The notes: generated by a model from the sequence alone, not told the origin. Counted from the first letter of the stretch, positions 1 to 12,240 are shown. The stretch: DNA of 64,000 nucleotides from Hordeum vulgare subsp. vulgare (GCF_904849725.1 NC_058524.1:551369763-551433762), one strand, 5' to 3'. Made by a program: numbers and translations.

Positions 1-1279
1 CTTATAGGAGGTAAAACGCTCCCGAGGACACACGGGAATTTCTGTCATGCTAGTTTTCATCATGTTTATATGATTCGCGTTCGTTACTTTGATAGTTTGA
101 TATGTGGGTGGACCGGCGCTTGGGTACTGCCCTTACTTGGACAAGAATCCCACTTATGATTAACCCTCTCGCAAGCATCCGCAACTACGAAAGAAGAATT
201 AAGACAAAGTCTAACCATAGCATTAAACTAGTGGATCCAAATCAGCCCCTTACGAAGCAACGCATAAACTAGGGTTTAAGCTTCTGTCACTCTAGCAACC
301 CATCATCTACTTACTACTTCCCAATGCCTTCCTCTAGGCCCAAATAATGGTGAAGTGGTATGTAGTCGACGTTCACATAACACCACTAGAGGAAAAAGAA
401 CATACAACACATCAAAATATCGAACGAATACCAAATTCACATGACTACTATTAGCATGGCTTATCCCATGTCCTTAGGAACAAAAGTAACTACTCACAAA
501 GCATAATCATATTCATGACCGGAGAGTTAATGAGTAGCATCAAGGATATGAACATAAACTCTTCCGCCAAGTAATCCAACTAGCATCAACTACAAAGAGT
601 AATTAACACTACTAGCAACCTTACAAGTACCAATCGGAGTCGCGAGATGGAGATTGGTTACAAGAGATGAACTAGGGTTTGGAGATGAGATGATGCTGAT
701 GAAGATGTTGATGGTGACGAGTCCCCTCCGATGAGAGGAGTGTTGGTGATGACGATGGCGGCGATTTCCCCCTCCGGGAAGGAAGTTTCCCCGGCAGGAA
801 CGTCTTGCCGGAGCTCTAGATTGGTTCTGCTCAAGTTCCACCTCGTGGCGGCGGCGAATCCACGAAAAAGCCTCCTCCTGATTTTTTTTCCGGACGAAAC
901 CTTTAATATAGCAGAAGAGGGGGGCCAGTGGGCCAGCAGGCTGCCCACAAGCCCCCTAGGTGCAGCCAGGGGGGTGGCCGCGCCTAGCAGGCTTGTGGCC
1001 ACCTGCTAGCGCCCCTCTCGCAATTCTTCAGCCCAATATTTTTTATAAATCTAGAAAAAAAATAATTGTTGATTTTTATGGTGTTTGGAGTTGCGCCGAA
1101 TAGGTATCTCAAACTTGCTCCAATTTCAGGTTAGAATTCAAGCCGCCGGCATTCTCCCTCTTCATGTAAACCTTGCAAAATAAGAGAGAAAAGGCATAAG
1201 TATTGTACCGTGAAGTGAAATAACAGCCCAAAAAGTGATAAATATCAACACGAAAACATGATGCAAAATGGACGTATCA
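1..1279 (-). repeat. 3' LTR of element A (partial)
   Basis: It aligns along its whole length with 25551-26827 and 35385-36658. It ends in GACGTATCA at 1279, immediately before the PPT. It contains the GC-rich palindrome at 943-1000 and, on the minus strand, a TATA-like TTTATAAAAAATATT around 1036-1050. Confidence 0.9.
943..1000. repeat. GC-rich palindromic module, copy 1 (A 3' LTR)
   Basis: Arms CCCACAAGCC and GGCTTGTGG flank an inner stem around CTAGG...CCTAG and a G-rich loop (CCAGGGGGG on the plus strand). It lies about 40 bases transcriptionally downstream of the minus-strand TATA-like box, so it would fall in the first ~70 bases of an LTR-initiated transcript. Thirteen related copies lie elsewhere in the window. 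Confidence 0.8.
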
Positions 1280-1317
1280 ACTCCCCCAAGCTTAGACTTC
1301 GCTTGTCCTCAAGCGAA
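1280..1317 (-). promoter_or_regulatory. 3' polypurine tract of A with adjacent hairpin
   Basis: On the minus strand AAGCTTGGGGGAGT (1280-1293) abuts the LTR start TGATACGTCC, as expected for the plus-strand primer of reverse transcription. Just upstream is a perfect hairpin, TTCGCTTG-AGGA-CAAGCGAA (1298-1317). Confidence 0.85.
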
Positions 1318-2588
1318 AGCCTAGCTCAATAAATATGTCCACATGTTTAGGGAGAGAGGTGTCGACAAAACAAGATACAAGCATGCATGCATCACGATCA
1401 TGATCAGAACAGCAATACCAACATATAATCTCTCATGCTATAGTGATAATTCCTTCACAAAGTAAAGCATGGATCGAGAACCTTACCGAGAAGTAACAAC
1501 CGAAAGCATGTAGTCATGGAAGCAATTGCAATTTATCACAACATCAGAAAGAGTCAAATAAGAGCTTGTAAAGCAAATCCACATACTAAATCATCTTTTC
1601 GTTCTCTACAATTGCTACAACTCACGTGGTACTCATGAGATCAAAGTTTCAGCTGGACACAGAGATAGATAGGGGCTTATAGTTTTGCCTCCCAACTGCT
1701 TACCTCAAGGGTAATGTCAACAATAATAATTCATGAGTACTTACTTCCAAGTTGACATATGAATATAGATCTTTCCCAAGCATATGACGTTAGCCAAGAT
1801 AAAGGCGAAATAAGGAATTGGTGCAGATCACCATGACTCTTTCAAGGGCAAAAAGTAAAGGTACAAGATAGGCCCTTCGCAGAGGGAAGCAGAGGTTGTC
1901 ATGAGCTTTTGAGGTTTAGATGTGTGTCCTCTTAGTGCGGAGGAACATCAATTTATATTGCCTCCTGTGATAAAGAACTTTATTATGCAGTCTCACACTT
2001 TTATGTCTTCCTCATCACAGGTTCGTACAAAGCTTATTTTCCACACACTAATAGATCATACATATTAGGGAGCAATTTTAATTGCTTGCACCGATGAGAA
2101 CTTACTTGAGGGATCTTATTCAATCCATAGGTAGGTATGGTGGACTCTCATGGCAAAACTGGGTTGAAGGTTTATGGATGCACAAGTAGTATCTCTACTT
2201 GGTGCTGGAGTTTTGGCTAATATGAGGTGGAAGCAATCGTCACATGCTAAGGGATCTCTAATCATATAACATTGTTTGGAACCAAGCAAACACAATTCAT
2301 TATGTTGTCTTCCTTGTCCAACATCTACTTCTAGGCATGCAATAGTTTAGTGAGTGTTCACAATCATAGACGGTGTCAAAGATGATATATTCATATGTGA
2401 ACCTCTCCTTCTTTATCGCTTCCTATTAATTGCAACAATGACCAAGGTCTACGTTTGTCTACCCTCAACAAGTTTCAATCAACATTCTTTTTATATGTGA
2501 AGCCATCACTTCCCATAAGATCATTACATGATCTTTCATGCTTTTGTTCTTTTCTCATTCTTTTGATCATGGCATGAGGCAAAGCCCT
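1294..2588 (-). other. A internal 3' untranslated region
   Basis: About 1.3 kb without a convincing ORF. It is closely similar to 36673-37965 in element B, and parts resemble 54754-56660 in D2. It is the long non-coding stretch between the internal PPT and the 3' LTR. It breaks at 2588, where S1 inserted, and resumes at 6744. Confidence 0.8.
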
Positions 2589-3427
2589 TGTAACATCCCA
2601 AATTTTGGAATGTTAGAATAATTATTAGATTGTTTGTTTGTTTGCTTGAGTGATTGAAACTTGAGTGAAATTTGAAACTTTTCAAAACTTTTAAATGAGA
2701 GGGAATAAAATGATTTTCCCCTTCTCCGGTAAATTCAAAAGCAATGAGAGAAGATGACATGACTTCTTCAACTATAAAGAATTTGAATGGAGTTTGCATT
2801 TGAATTCTTTCAAATCTTTTCCTTTTGCTCTTCTATATTTTTCTTCCCCGAGAAAATGCCCCCACAAAATTCTTGCACGCAAGAAAGAGCGGAGGAAAAT
2901 GACCCTCCAAAATGTGAGGCGTTTCTGAAATATTTTGAGCCAAGAATACCAATGTTTTATGGAGAAATTAATTGCCAAAAAGAAAATAAAGCCTTAGGGA
3001 TTTTTCTGAATTTTTTTTTAAGTTTTTATTTTGGTGTTGGAAAAATCATAAACGAGTAGGAAATATTTTTCTAAAAATTTTGGTATATAATACCCCATAT
3101 AAATCTTTTTATTTTGTTTCCTTTTATTATTTTTCCCTTGCTGTTTTAAAAAAAATCAGGAGATTTTTTGGGCCACATCCCCCATCACCAGGGATCCAGA
3201 TCCCGTGCGCCAACCGCCACCAGCCCCAGCGCACCCCTCTTTGTTTTTTTTCTTTCTCTTTCTCTTTTTCCTTCCTTCCTTCTTCTTCCTCTTTCCTTTC
3301 TTTCTCCCGTGCCTTTCCTTCCCAGCGCCACTGCCCCCTCTCCATGGCGCACCTCCTGCCACCCCCTGATCCGACGGGATCCCTCCCGATTCCCCCTCCC
3401 CTTCCTTCCCTCGGCACCCCGTGCCCC

Positions 3428-3436
3428 CTATATAAG
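3428..3436 (+). promoter_or_regulatory. TATA box in S1
   Basis: CTATATAAG sits in a GC-rich context (3170-3840), the usual layout of an LTR Pol II promoter. Transcription would start near 3455-3465. A possible 5' splice site (CACG|GTGAGA) lies at 3824-3829. Confidence 0.55.
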
Positions 3437-5750
3437 TCGCCACCCCCGAGCCCCCCTCGGCCCCTCCTCCCCACGCCAGAACCCTCGCCCCATGCACCTC
3501 GCTGGAGCAGGCTCTAATAGGAATACACCTCGCCACCCCCGCTCCACCACTCGTCCACCGCAACTCATTTTTGCCCCTAGCCCAAGCTTTCGCCGCTCCT
3601 CGCCACTCCCCTCGCCTCGCAGGAGTTCGGCCGGATAGTAACTCCCCGGGCGCTTCCCCGACCGCCCCGACTCCCCTTCGCTTCGCCGACGACGCCGTTC
3701 GACGGAGGAGACCCGCCGCCACCTCCCCAACACCTCGGACGCCATCACCGACCACCGCCGCGACGCCGACGACGAGCACCTCTTCTCTATCTCGCCTGAG
3801 AAGAAGCAGCCCCAACAACTCACGGTGAGACCACCCATCTTTTCCTTAGCCGTTAGATTGTGAGTAAACCGTAGAGCTTAGATCACCCATACCCTTTCGG
3901 TCTTTTAAACAAAACCGGGCCGGTTTTTCATAACTTAATATTAGCCGAAGAGGTTTCTGTTAAGCTTCGGACGTTTGTTAGATTTCCCCGCAGAAAACAC
4001 CCGTAGACCAATCAGAGAGGGCCACGTGTACCCCCTATCCAATAGAATTCGGATTTTAGTTTTCTGTTTTAATTCCAAAACAGAGAAAGTTGTAATCTTG
4101 TTTCCCCTATAACTTTTGATCTAGAGATCCAATGAGATTGTTTCTTTTTCCAGTAGATCACAAGTTTTCTGTAGTTTTTAAAAACATATAATTTGTCTAG
4201 GTTTGAAATTTTCAAATTTGAATTAGATCAGATTTAGTTTAAACCTTGTTTTGCCTATTCCAGGAGTTTAAAAATAGATTTTAATTTGATTCTTTATGCT
4301 ACTGATCACTAGTGATCTTAATTATCAGTGGTAAAAATTTCAGAATTATTTGAGTAATTTAGCTCATTGTTTCTTGTGAAACAATTTGTGTTTCACCTCT
4401 TTTAGGATTATGGCTATTTCCTTTTCTATAATTGTTTTTAAATTATTTTCTTTTATATTTCAGAAAGATCATGTTTTTTCTGTTAGTTAACAGTAGGTTT
4501 GCAACAAGTTTTGATTTTTATTTTTATATGTTATCATGAAATCAATTCTAGTTCTCTAATAACTTGCAATTGGTTTCTCCACTGTCTCGAATCCCGTTTG
4601 GAAATAGTTTCAAATAGTTTTGTGAAAAATACTTTATTTTATCTTAGTTAAATTTATATCTTAGTTCCCTGTTATTTAAGTATAATATTTTCTGTTAGAC
4701 AAAAACTATTTAGTGTTTGACGTAGTAGAAGACTCCCTAGTCTTATTTGAAGTTTCCTTCGGATTCCTATTCGCTCTCTCTTTTGTTTTGATTGCTAGAA
4801 TGATTGCTAGTATGAGTGCTTATGTGAATGATATGTTTGTTATATAGATTTCATTGGAGAGTGACGAGTAGTCTATCAAGGTATTTCTCGAGAAATTCTT
4901 CTTCATCAACATCGCCAGGCAAGTCATTTGATCATGTATCACCTATGTTTTATGCATCGTAGTTCTACCATCCTATGCCCAATTTGCATGCTGACTAGGT
5001 ACTTGGAAATTATGGTTACATATTGTAGTACCATGTGGTAGGCACCCAACAACCACGTTACTTTGTCCGGGACGACAAATTTCATATTGAGATGCTTCAG
5101 TAGACGGGATTCTGGTTGAGAGTTTATCACGAGTGATGCGAGAATAATTTAATAATCAAGACCGGTTAAGTCAAGACTTTTCAAGACCTCGTGATGCAAT
5201 GCAACTCTGGGTGAAGGACGGTTGATCGGCTCCCTGGAGAAACCAGTGGATGACCCGGGATGCTGGAGACGACCATGACATCTTGCGGAAAGCCTCACCC
5301 AGGCTCAAAGAGACGGACGTATATTTTCAAGACCCAAGGCTTACCTGCACAGCCACAAGTCATTATGGGCTCTGGCTTGGTTGGACAACGCGGCGACTCT
5401 GGACAGGCGGTGCTAGCAGATGCAGAAGAACGGTAGGATTGGATGGGCACCGACAGGGATTCAGAGGGACCCGTTGAAAGACCATGTTTTGATCATCCGG
5501 TCTTCAAACACCCTGAAGTGTGAGGACATACTCGGAGGCGATCAAATCTTGTGGGGAACGTGTGCAAAACTCTGCAGAGTACTCAAACCTAATCGATTAG
5601 CCGTGTCCACGGTCATGGACAACTTGAGCCAAAGGAACTGAAGTTATCTGAAATTCTCAACACAAATAATAATATTGATGTGGGTATTATTGACAACATG
5701 GGTACGAGAATTGGTTGGTGGAACCATCTCGTTAACAACCAACAATGTAG

Positions 5751-6308
5751 TGTCGTGGGTATAAGTGTGACAGTAGATGTGTAGGGTACGAAAGGATGGG
5801 CAGAGCCTTAACTACGGCGAGGTTGTATGAGTTCAGGCCCCTCTACGGTGGAGGTAAAAGCCCTACGTCTCAGTGCTCTTCGGAGCTTGTTGTCGAGTGG
5901 AATGTGGATTACAGTGAATTGCTAACCCCTGCACCAGTGGGGAAGGGCGGCTTATATAGAGTGCGCTACCCTTCACAACGGTTCGGTGCACAGGGGTGGA
6001 GTAGTGGCGAATAAATGCCTACGTTACAGGTAACGTATGTCTTAAATGCTAATAAAGGTAAGTGTAAACGTATGACCGTTGCCCTCCAGGGGGGTTACGA
6101 TGTACAGAGTGGAATCCAGTCGGTAAGTTTGATACGCTCCGAATGCTCATCTCCGACTGGATGATGGAGGATTCGTCACCGACTGGATGATGGGAAGTCC
6201 TTAATTCAGTCGGAACTGACTAAGGGCCTTATCCCTTATGAAGGGTAGTCCTTGGGTAGGACCCATAGGGAAGGCCTATGACCCTACCCTAGTTCTATAA
6301 CCCCATCA
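5751..6308 (-). mobile_element. Solo LTR of the T family
   Basis: A 558-bp LTR, TGTCGTGGG to CCCCATCA on the plus strand, with TSD TGTAG on both sides (5746-5750, 6309-6313). It is nearly identical to 18903-19459 and 7108-7655. The S1 sequence continues on either side. The minus-strand TATA box (CTATATAAG) is at 5951-5959. The sequence 3' of it is duplicated at 19460-20258, where the same TSD follows the full-length T element. Confidence 0.9.
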
Positions 6309-6743
6309 TGTAGTAACATTTTGCTTTTAGCCCTCTCTTGATGTAGGAAAAAACTTGCTTTTCGCTAAAAACTTATAGCCCCGCCTGCCATATATGCATA
6401 TAGTATAGATGATTACTTTTCACCCCTCTCTTATGTGACTTGCCGGCATATTCAATATGCTGACCTACACGGCTGCAACGTCTTATGTTGCAGATATTTT
6501 TCTTCGACGAGTAAGAGTAAGAATTCAGGGTTACGGTCTACACTCAACTTACCGTTGGTGTTTATTGGGACTCCACTCCCTTGACTGCTTCCGCTGAGAT
6601 ATTTAAGGTATATATCAATTTTATGCTATTTACATGTGATTGCACTTTGATATATACATTGATGTACTGTGTGTGCCAGCATACTGATCCAGGGATGGCA
6701 CAGATACACAGAGGCTTGACTCGTTTTGAGTCGGGTCGCTACA

Positions 6744-7107
6744 GCCCTTCAACTAAGACACTCTTTATTATAAATCTCACGAGCTCGAATACATCGGGGT
6801 TGACACAAAGCAAAACTCAAGACTAAACACTAAGACTTTTAAACTACCAGAGAAAAATAAAATTGAAAAGGAACAAACTACAACAAAGGTAAAGGCAAAA
6901 TATGTGATGGTGATACGATACCGGGGCAACTCCCCCAAGCTTGGCACAAGCCAAGGGGATTGCCCATACCCATGCTCAGTTGTCTTCCTTTGGAGCTGCT
7001 GGTGGTGGAGTTGTTGCCATCTTTGATTCCAAGAGGGCCATTAATCTTTGATTTATACCTTGGAGATCTGTGATATGTTTCTCCAGCAAAATAATTTCAC
7101 GAGTGAG
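6744..7107 (-). repeat. Element A segment, left copy of a tandem duplication
   Basis: This matches 19895-20258 with a few substitutions and includes the internal PPT (6929-6942) and the end of the accessory ORF. It stops at the junction ATAAGT (7108-7113), where sequence switches from A to the T LTR. Confidence 0.85.
6929..6942 (-). promoter_or_regulatory. Internal PPT copy of A (duplicated copy)
   Basis: ACTCCCCCAAGCTT on the plus strand is identical to the 3' PPT at 1280-1293. A hairpin CTTGGC-TTGT-GCCAAG lies immediately 5' on the minus strand. Confidence 0.65.
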
Positions 7108-7655
7108 ATAAGTCTGACAGTAGATGTGTAGGGTACGAAAGGATGGGCAGAGCCTTAGCTACGGCGAGGTTGTATGAGTTCAAGCCCCTCTACGGTGGAG
7201 GTAAAAGCCCTACGTCTCAGTGCTCTTGGGAGCTTGTTGTCGAGTGGAATGTGGATTACAGTGAATTGCTAACCCCTGCACCAGTGGGGAAGGGCGGCTT
7301 ATATAGAGTGCGCTACCCTTCACAACGGTTCGGTGCACAGGGGTGGAGTAGTGGTGAATAAATGCCTACGTTACAGGTAACGTATGTCTTAAATGCTAAT
7401 AAAGGTACGTGGAAACGTATGACCGTTGCCCTCCAGGGGGGTTACAATGTACAGAGTGGAATCCAGTCGGTAAGTTTGATACGCTCCGAATGCTCATCTT
7501 CGACTGGATGATGGAGGATTCGTCACCGACTGGATGATGGGAAGTCCTTAATTCAGTCGAAACCGACTAAGGGCCTTATCTCTTATGAAGGGTAGTCCTT
7601 GGGTAGGACCCATATGGCAGGCCTATGACCCTACCCTAGGACTATAACCCCATCA
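7108..7655 (-). repeat. 3' LTR of T (5-prime-truncated at the duplication junction)
   Basis: It matches 18914-19459. The terminal ~11 bases (TGTCGTGGGT...) are missing; instead the sequence joins A at the shared ATAAGT. It ends CCCCATCA, followed by the PPT-like tract (minus strand CATTCGGGGACTAA). Confidence 0.88.
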
Positions 7656-8037
7656 TTAGTCCCCGAATGGATTGGGGTTGGAACGACGAAGCGATGCTTG
7701 GAGTACGAATCCGACTGGTATGGATGCGACTTTGGCGTTGTTTGCCTCGATCCATTTTATCCTCTTGACCAGAGATCCGAGTGGATGTATCCGTGAAACG
7801 AACCGTCAGGGACCGAGTGCTTCCGCGGAATCTTTTGACGTGACCAGTCAACTGACAGCGGCGAATTTTCTCGGATCCTCAATTTTCGGTTGCCGCGCGC
7901 TCAGCAGGAATGACGACATCGTAATCGAGTAGTATATGCCGCCTCGATTTCCGCGCCTTCATCTCCTCCACTAATATCGCAACAACCGGTCGGGAGATAA
8001 GATTTCGGGGCCACCTGCTAGTGACCTAGTCGGAACC

Positions 8038-8046
8038 TTATTTAAA
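8038..8046 (+). promoter_or_regulatory. Candidate TATA box of the antisense gene
   Basis: TTATTTAAA lies about 128 bases upstream of the antisense-gene ATG (8174). A pyrimidine-rich leader (8060-8170) follows. It is on the plus strand, opposite to gag-pol. Confidence 0.45.
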
Positions 8047-8173
8047 CCTCTACAGCGAGGGTTTCTCGTTGCACTCGCCTGATAGCTCGCACTTGCCCTG
8101 CTTCTCTCGTCACCTCCTGCGTATCCCAAGCTCCTTCCTTCCCCTTCTCCCCCGCGGATCTGCAGCCTCCACC

Positions 8174-11100
8174 ATGACGAAGGGGCAGACGAGCAAGCTC
8201 GAGGCACGGAAGAAGAAGAAGGTGGCGGCTCCTGCTCAGCGGCGGCAGCGAGCACTGCTGGCGGGTTGGATCCAGGGGGATTTCCTCCCCTCCACGGTGA
8301 CGAAGGAGGACATGCTGGAGCTAGTGGAGCAAGGCATGATTGAGCACAAGACGTGGAGGCTGCCGGCGGAGGGCGAGACGGAGCCGGCGCCCCAGGAGGG
8401 GGAGCGCGTCTTGCTGCTCTGTCACGTGTACCGAGGCGCCTCTTTGCCTCCTCATCCCTTCTTTAGAGGTATAATGAACCACTTCGGGGCGCAGCTCCAG
8501 CATTTTCCTCCCAACGCAATAGCTCATCTCTCTGCCTTCGTCGTGCTGTGCGAGTGTTTTATCGGCTGTCCTCCCCATTGGGGGCTCTTTAAGCACATCT
8601 TCTCTGCTAGATCTCAAACCATCAAAAGGCTTAGCCAGTCGGATGAGAAGACTCACCTCCTCCAGCTCTACGGAGGCTTAGGCTTCCAAAAGAAAAGTAA
8701 AAGTAGCTATCCCGCTCTTTAGTTGTCTGAATCCATTAGGAACTGGCAGTCGACTTGGTTCTACTGCCAGGACATTGCTTGCCCGAATGCCGCCACTGGA
8801 CTACCACCTTTTAGCCTAGACCGACCGGCTCCGCCTAGGCAGCTTACACTCACAAAGATGGAGAAGATCCAGATCCAGCCTCTGGTCGATGCGCTTGTAG
8901 AGGTCGTCCGAAAGGGAGTCACTGACATAGATTTGCTGGAGATTTTTCTAGGTCGGCGTATCCAGCCTTTGCAAGCTCGACACCACGCCATGTGGCACTA
9001 CACGGGGCCTGAGGACTCCACTCGGACTAACCCCGAGTGCGTGACCGGGGATCTGGTGACGTTGTGGGTCCTCAACATCACAAGCGCCCGCGATAACCCC
9101 AGAGGAGCCCGGCGAGTGAAGCCCTTCCGCGCGGACAACCCTCCTCCGAATGAGGTGAGTATAACTTGTCGAGTGCACACAATTGTCTTAGATTTATCGC
9201 TTTTTCTTTTATCGCTGTCTGACGTCTGATGTTGTCGACTGTATCTCGTGCAGGCGTGGACCAACTGGTTTTCTCCTGTCTCGAACGGGAATCCGGCCGA
9301 GGAAGAGGAAGGTAGCCAGGAGGGCAGCGTGGAGAGCGTCGAGTACGTCTCCGACAGTGGGGAGACGGAGGAGGAGTCCGAAGAAGAAGAGGAGGAAGAT
9401 GAGGAACATAACTCACCACCCCCACCACCAGAGCCTTGAACTAAACGCCGTCACGAACCCGTGGCTCTGTCGGCTCCTCCAGCGGCCTCGAGTGCCCCGC
9501 CAGCTGCTCCTGTGGTTCCGAGTGCCTTGCCAGCCACTCCCATGGTTCCGAGTGCTCGGAGCACAAAGAGGACCAGGGACTCTGCTGCTGAGCCCGCGGG
9601 CCAGCCCTCTAAGGTGGCCAACCGAGTGGATCTAAGCCTTATAAGGCTTTGCCGCGGATGAGGGTCACCATTCCCGTCACCTCAACGTAAGTGCATTGTT
9701 CTTCTATCTTCTTCCAGTATTTGATTGAACTCATGCTTATTGGTCGAGTGAATTTTACTCGACAGAGCTGCCACCTCCGCCACTTCTCTGCCGCGCCAGG
9801 AAGACGATCCCATGGATACGGACAATGTTGTCACGTCCCAGCAAGGTACGTCGTGGCGACTCCGAGAGCTTACATTATTGTTTCACGAATTCTGTCTTTG
9901 GTCTTGCCCTTTTTTCTGTGGTCTCACGTCGTTTGGTCGGGCTTCCTTCAGAGGTCATTCATGTGGAGGATGACGACCAGAAGAGGTGCGAGCAAGCTGC
10001 GGCGCCTGTCCTTGAGGCTGTTCCGTTTGTTACTACTCCCGCCATGGACGCGCCGCCAACCGAGATGATGCCGTCGACTGAAATGGCGCTTATCGCTGCT
10101 GAACCGACTGGAGCAGGACTTGGGATGCCCAAGGAGTCTCTTGTGGTGTCAGGTCCGTCGACTGTCCAGTACGACGCCCGGCGCCTCCCAGAAGATCAGG
10201 TGGGAGCTGCCAAGGGGGCCATGGTGCAGGCGGAGTTGATGGCGGGTGATGCCAAGAGAGCATACGACTCCATCGCGTCTGTGTACAAGCGAAGCTTGGA
10301 ACTCCGGGACGATATCCGACTAAGTGGGCTAGTAAGTATTTGCTTTCCCCTTATAACCCACTAGGTGTTTAAGCCAGATAGTCGGATACAGAATGATTAG
10401 TTTGCGGTGGGTTCACTCTTAGTGAACCCAGTGGGTGTAGTCCCCGAGACTTCTGTCGAGTGCTTGCACCGGCAGTTGTCTTTATATAAATTTTCTTTTA
10501 ACTTGATCAGATCAAAACTAATCTGTTCGAATGTTACCGGTGGGGGCATTCCGAGTGCACCTACTGGATTAGTCCCCGAGAGTAATTTTACTCAGGTCGG
10601 GTAGTAGTAGCCTCATAGGCTTGTTTTTTGTTATGTATCTCAATAGGGCGGACCTGTTTGAGCTTCATGCCAGTGGGGTCACTCTTAGTGAACCCACTGG
10701 GTGTAGTCTCCGAGACCGCTGTCGACTGCTTGCGTCGGCAGGGGTCTGAAGAACTTTGAGTTTGTATTGTTGTCCTTGTTGAATTTGTCTGATCGTCTCT
10801 TCGCGCTGACTTGCAGAAGACTTGCAAGATGGGATCAGCGTACGACACTCTGAAAGCTGAAAAGATTCAGTTTGCTGCGGAACTGGATGCAGCAATGCTT
10901 GCCTTGGCTGGTCTGAAGGGTGTTCTGACTGAACGAGAGAAGTCCTTGGAGGAGTCCCGTGAGGCAAACAAGAGATTGGTGGCCGAAATGGAGAAAATGG
11001 GGAAACAAAGAACCGAGCTGATGGGACAGATGCAGGTGATGAACAGGCGGTGCATAGCACAGGAGAAGTACGTCAGTGACTGGGCAAGGAAGATGATTGC

Positions 11101-11680
11101 GCTTCTCGGTGGTAAGTTATGTTTTTCCGAGTGCTTCTTGACTGTGTATTTCATTCTGCGCTTACTTTTTGCTCGTCTTGTCTTTGCAGATTTTTGCATG
11201 GATGCTGAGGCTGAAGCAGCTGACGTTGAGCGGTCGGTTCTTCCGAACGTTCCACTCGGCGAGGACGCCAATCGAGACATGCTCCGAGCGCACATTCGCC
11301 TGGGCAAAGTGGGACCCTTCATCGGTCGACTGAGAGAGGTCGTCGGCCGAATCGACAAGGAGCTGTGGCCCGAAGACGAGTCTCGGCAAGAGAAGGAAGG
11401 GTTGATGACTCGGCTGGAGGAGGTCCCGAACCGAGTGCAGGCGTGGAAGAAGTCTGCGGCTCGCTGTGGTGCGGATGTGGCGCTGTCGCTGGTCCGAGTG
11501 CACTGCAAGGAGGCTCGCGAAGAGAAGCTGAAGGCACTGCAGGTCGCAAACACCAAGAAGCTTCGATTCGAAGATTTCATGCATTCCTTCCTTGAGAGCG
11601 CCACTCGCATCGCAGACGGGATCGACCTCGACACTTTCGTGGAGCCTGCCAGTCCTAGTGCCAGTCCTGACGACTCTTGA
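8174..11680 (+). pseudogene. Antisense ORF of T: 'putative gypsy-type transposon' domain protein, six exons
   Basis: Exons inferred from reading frame and GT-AG borders: 8174-9154, 9254-9686, 9766-9845, 9952-10331, 10817-11111, 11190-11680. Exon 1 encodes a Lys-rich N-terminus and a conserved block (LLAGWIQGDFLPSTVT, PPHPFFRGIMNHFGAQLQHF, HWGLFKHIF, NWQSTWFYCQD, RRIQPLQARHH, MWHYTGPEDSTRTNPE). I recognise it as the plant 'putative gypsy type transposon' (Transposase_28) family. Exon 2 is acidic (SEEEEEEDEE) then Pro/Ala-rich. Exons 4-6 are helical, probably coiled coil (residues such as TEREKSLEESREANKRLVAE). Defects: TAG at 8720-8722, TGA at 9437-9439, and a 1-base deletion near 9620. Function is unknown. 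It lies on the strand opposite pol, as antisense ORFs do in other Tat elements. Confidence 0.8.
10409..10695 (+). repeat. Repeated hairpins in an intron of the antisense gene
   Basis: GGGTTCACT-CTT-AGTGAACCC (10409-10429) is a perfect 9-bp hairpin. A near copy with one mismatch lies at 10675-10695. Each is followed by a similar 30-40 base block containing the PPT-like GTAGTCCCCGAG or GTAGTCTCCGAG. Confidence 0.7.
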
Positions 11681-12240
11681 GAAAACTTTTACCTCGGCAT
11701 GCGGAGTGTTAGTTGTATGAAACTTTGGCCACTGCTGTTGGCCGTCACATTCGTGGTTCGGTGTGGATAAGCTTGATCTACACCGAACCAACTATCTTTA
11801 GACGAACCTTGAATTTGAATCGAATCTTTTGCTCTTCCTTTGCCAAAGAGTTGTTGACACGATTTTGGCTCATGGTTTTTGTTTGGCGTTTCTTGGTGAA
11901 GCCAATGGCAAACATGCGGAGTATGTAATTGTCAGTTGTCTTGACATCTGCATGAGCCTCACTGAGGGTCTGCTGAGTCTCCGAGTGGATCTGTAGGATA
12001 CACTCGAAGGCAATTGTGTACTTAGGCGATTCGTGTTCGCGGCTAAGTCTTCGAGTGCGACTGTAAGGTCGTACTCGGAGCGAGTTGTTACTCATGTAAT
12101 TGTCAGTTGCCTTGACATCTACATGAGCCTCAATGAGGTTCTGCTGCTGATGTAATTGTCAATTGTCTTGACATCTACATGAGCTTCAACGAGGGTCTGC
12201 TAAGCTTCCGAGTGGATCTGTAAGATACACTCGAAGGAAG
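11681..12240. repeat. Degenerate repeats next to the 70-bp array in T
   Basis: No ORF. A block beginning GTAATTGTCAGTTGTCTTG occurs near 11925, 12095 and 12150, alternating with CCGAGTGGATCTGTA and early diverged versions of the 70-bp unit. Confidence 0.65.

Larger units (their letters stand above)
2589..6743 (+). mobile_element. S1: very long solo LTR (about 3.6 kb without its insert)
   Basis: It begins TGTAACATCCC and ends GGGTCGCTACA (TG...CA). The 5-base TSD GCCCT occurs at 2584-2588 and 6744-6748, and the A sequence resumes exactly across it (compare 37955-37975 in B, which is uninterrupted). No second copy of the sequence lies between the ends, so it looks like one LTR left by LTR-LTR recombination, or else a LARD-like unit. 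A TATA box at 3428-3436 suggests plus orientation. A GC-rich block at 3170-3840 surrounds it. A solo T LTR is inserted at 5751-6308. Such long LTRs are known in Triticeae LARD/Sukkula-like families, but the name is only a guess. Confidence 0.75.

Noticed and set aside
3127..3838. Five overlapping ORFs on both strands in the GC-rich part of S1 (up to 220 residues, Arg/Gly- or Pro/Ser-rich).
   Set aside because: They arise from GC-rich, low-complexity composition around an LTR promoter. The products have no domain and all frames are equally open.
5796..7361. A 72-residue ORF (MGRALTTARLYEFRPLYGGG...) repeated at 5796, 7143 and 18947.
   Set aside because: It lies in the T LTR, so it is repeated because the LTR is. 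It is antisense to the LTR's own promoter and has no known domain.
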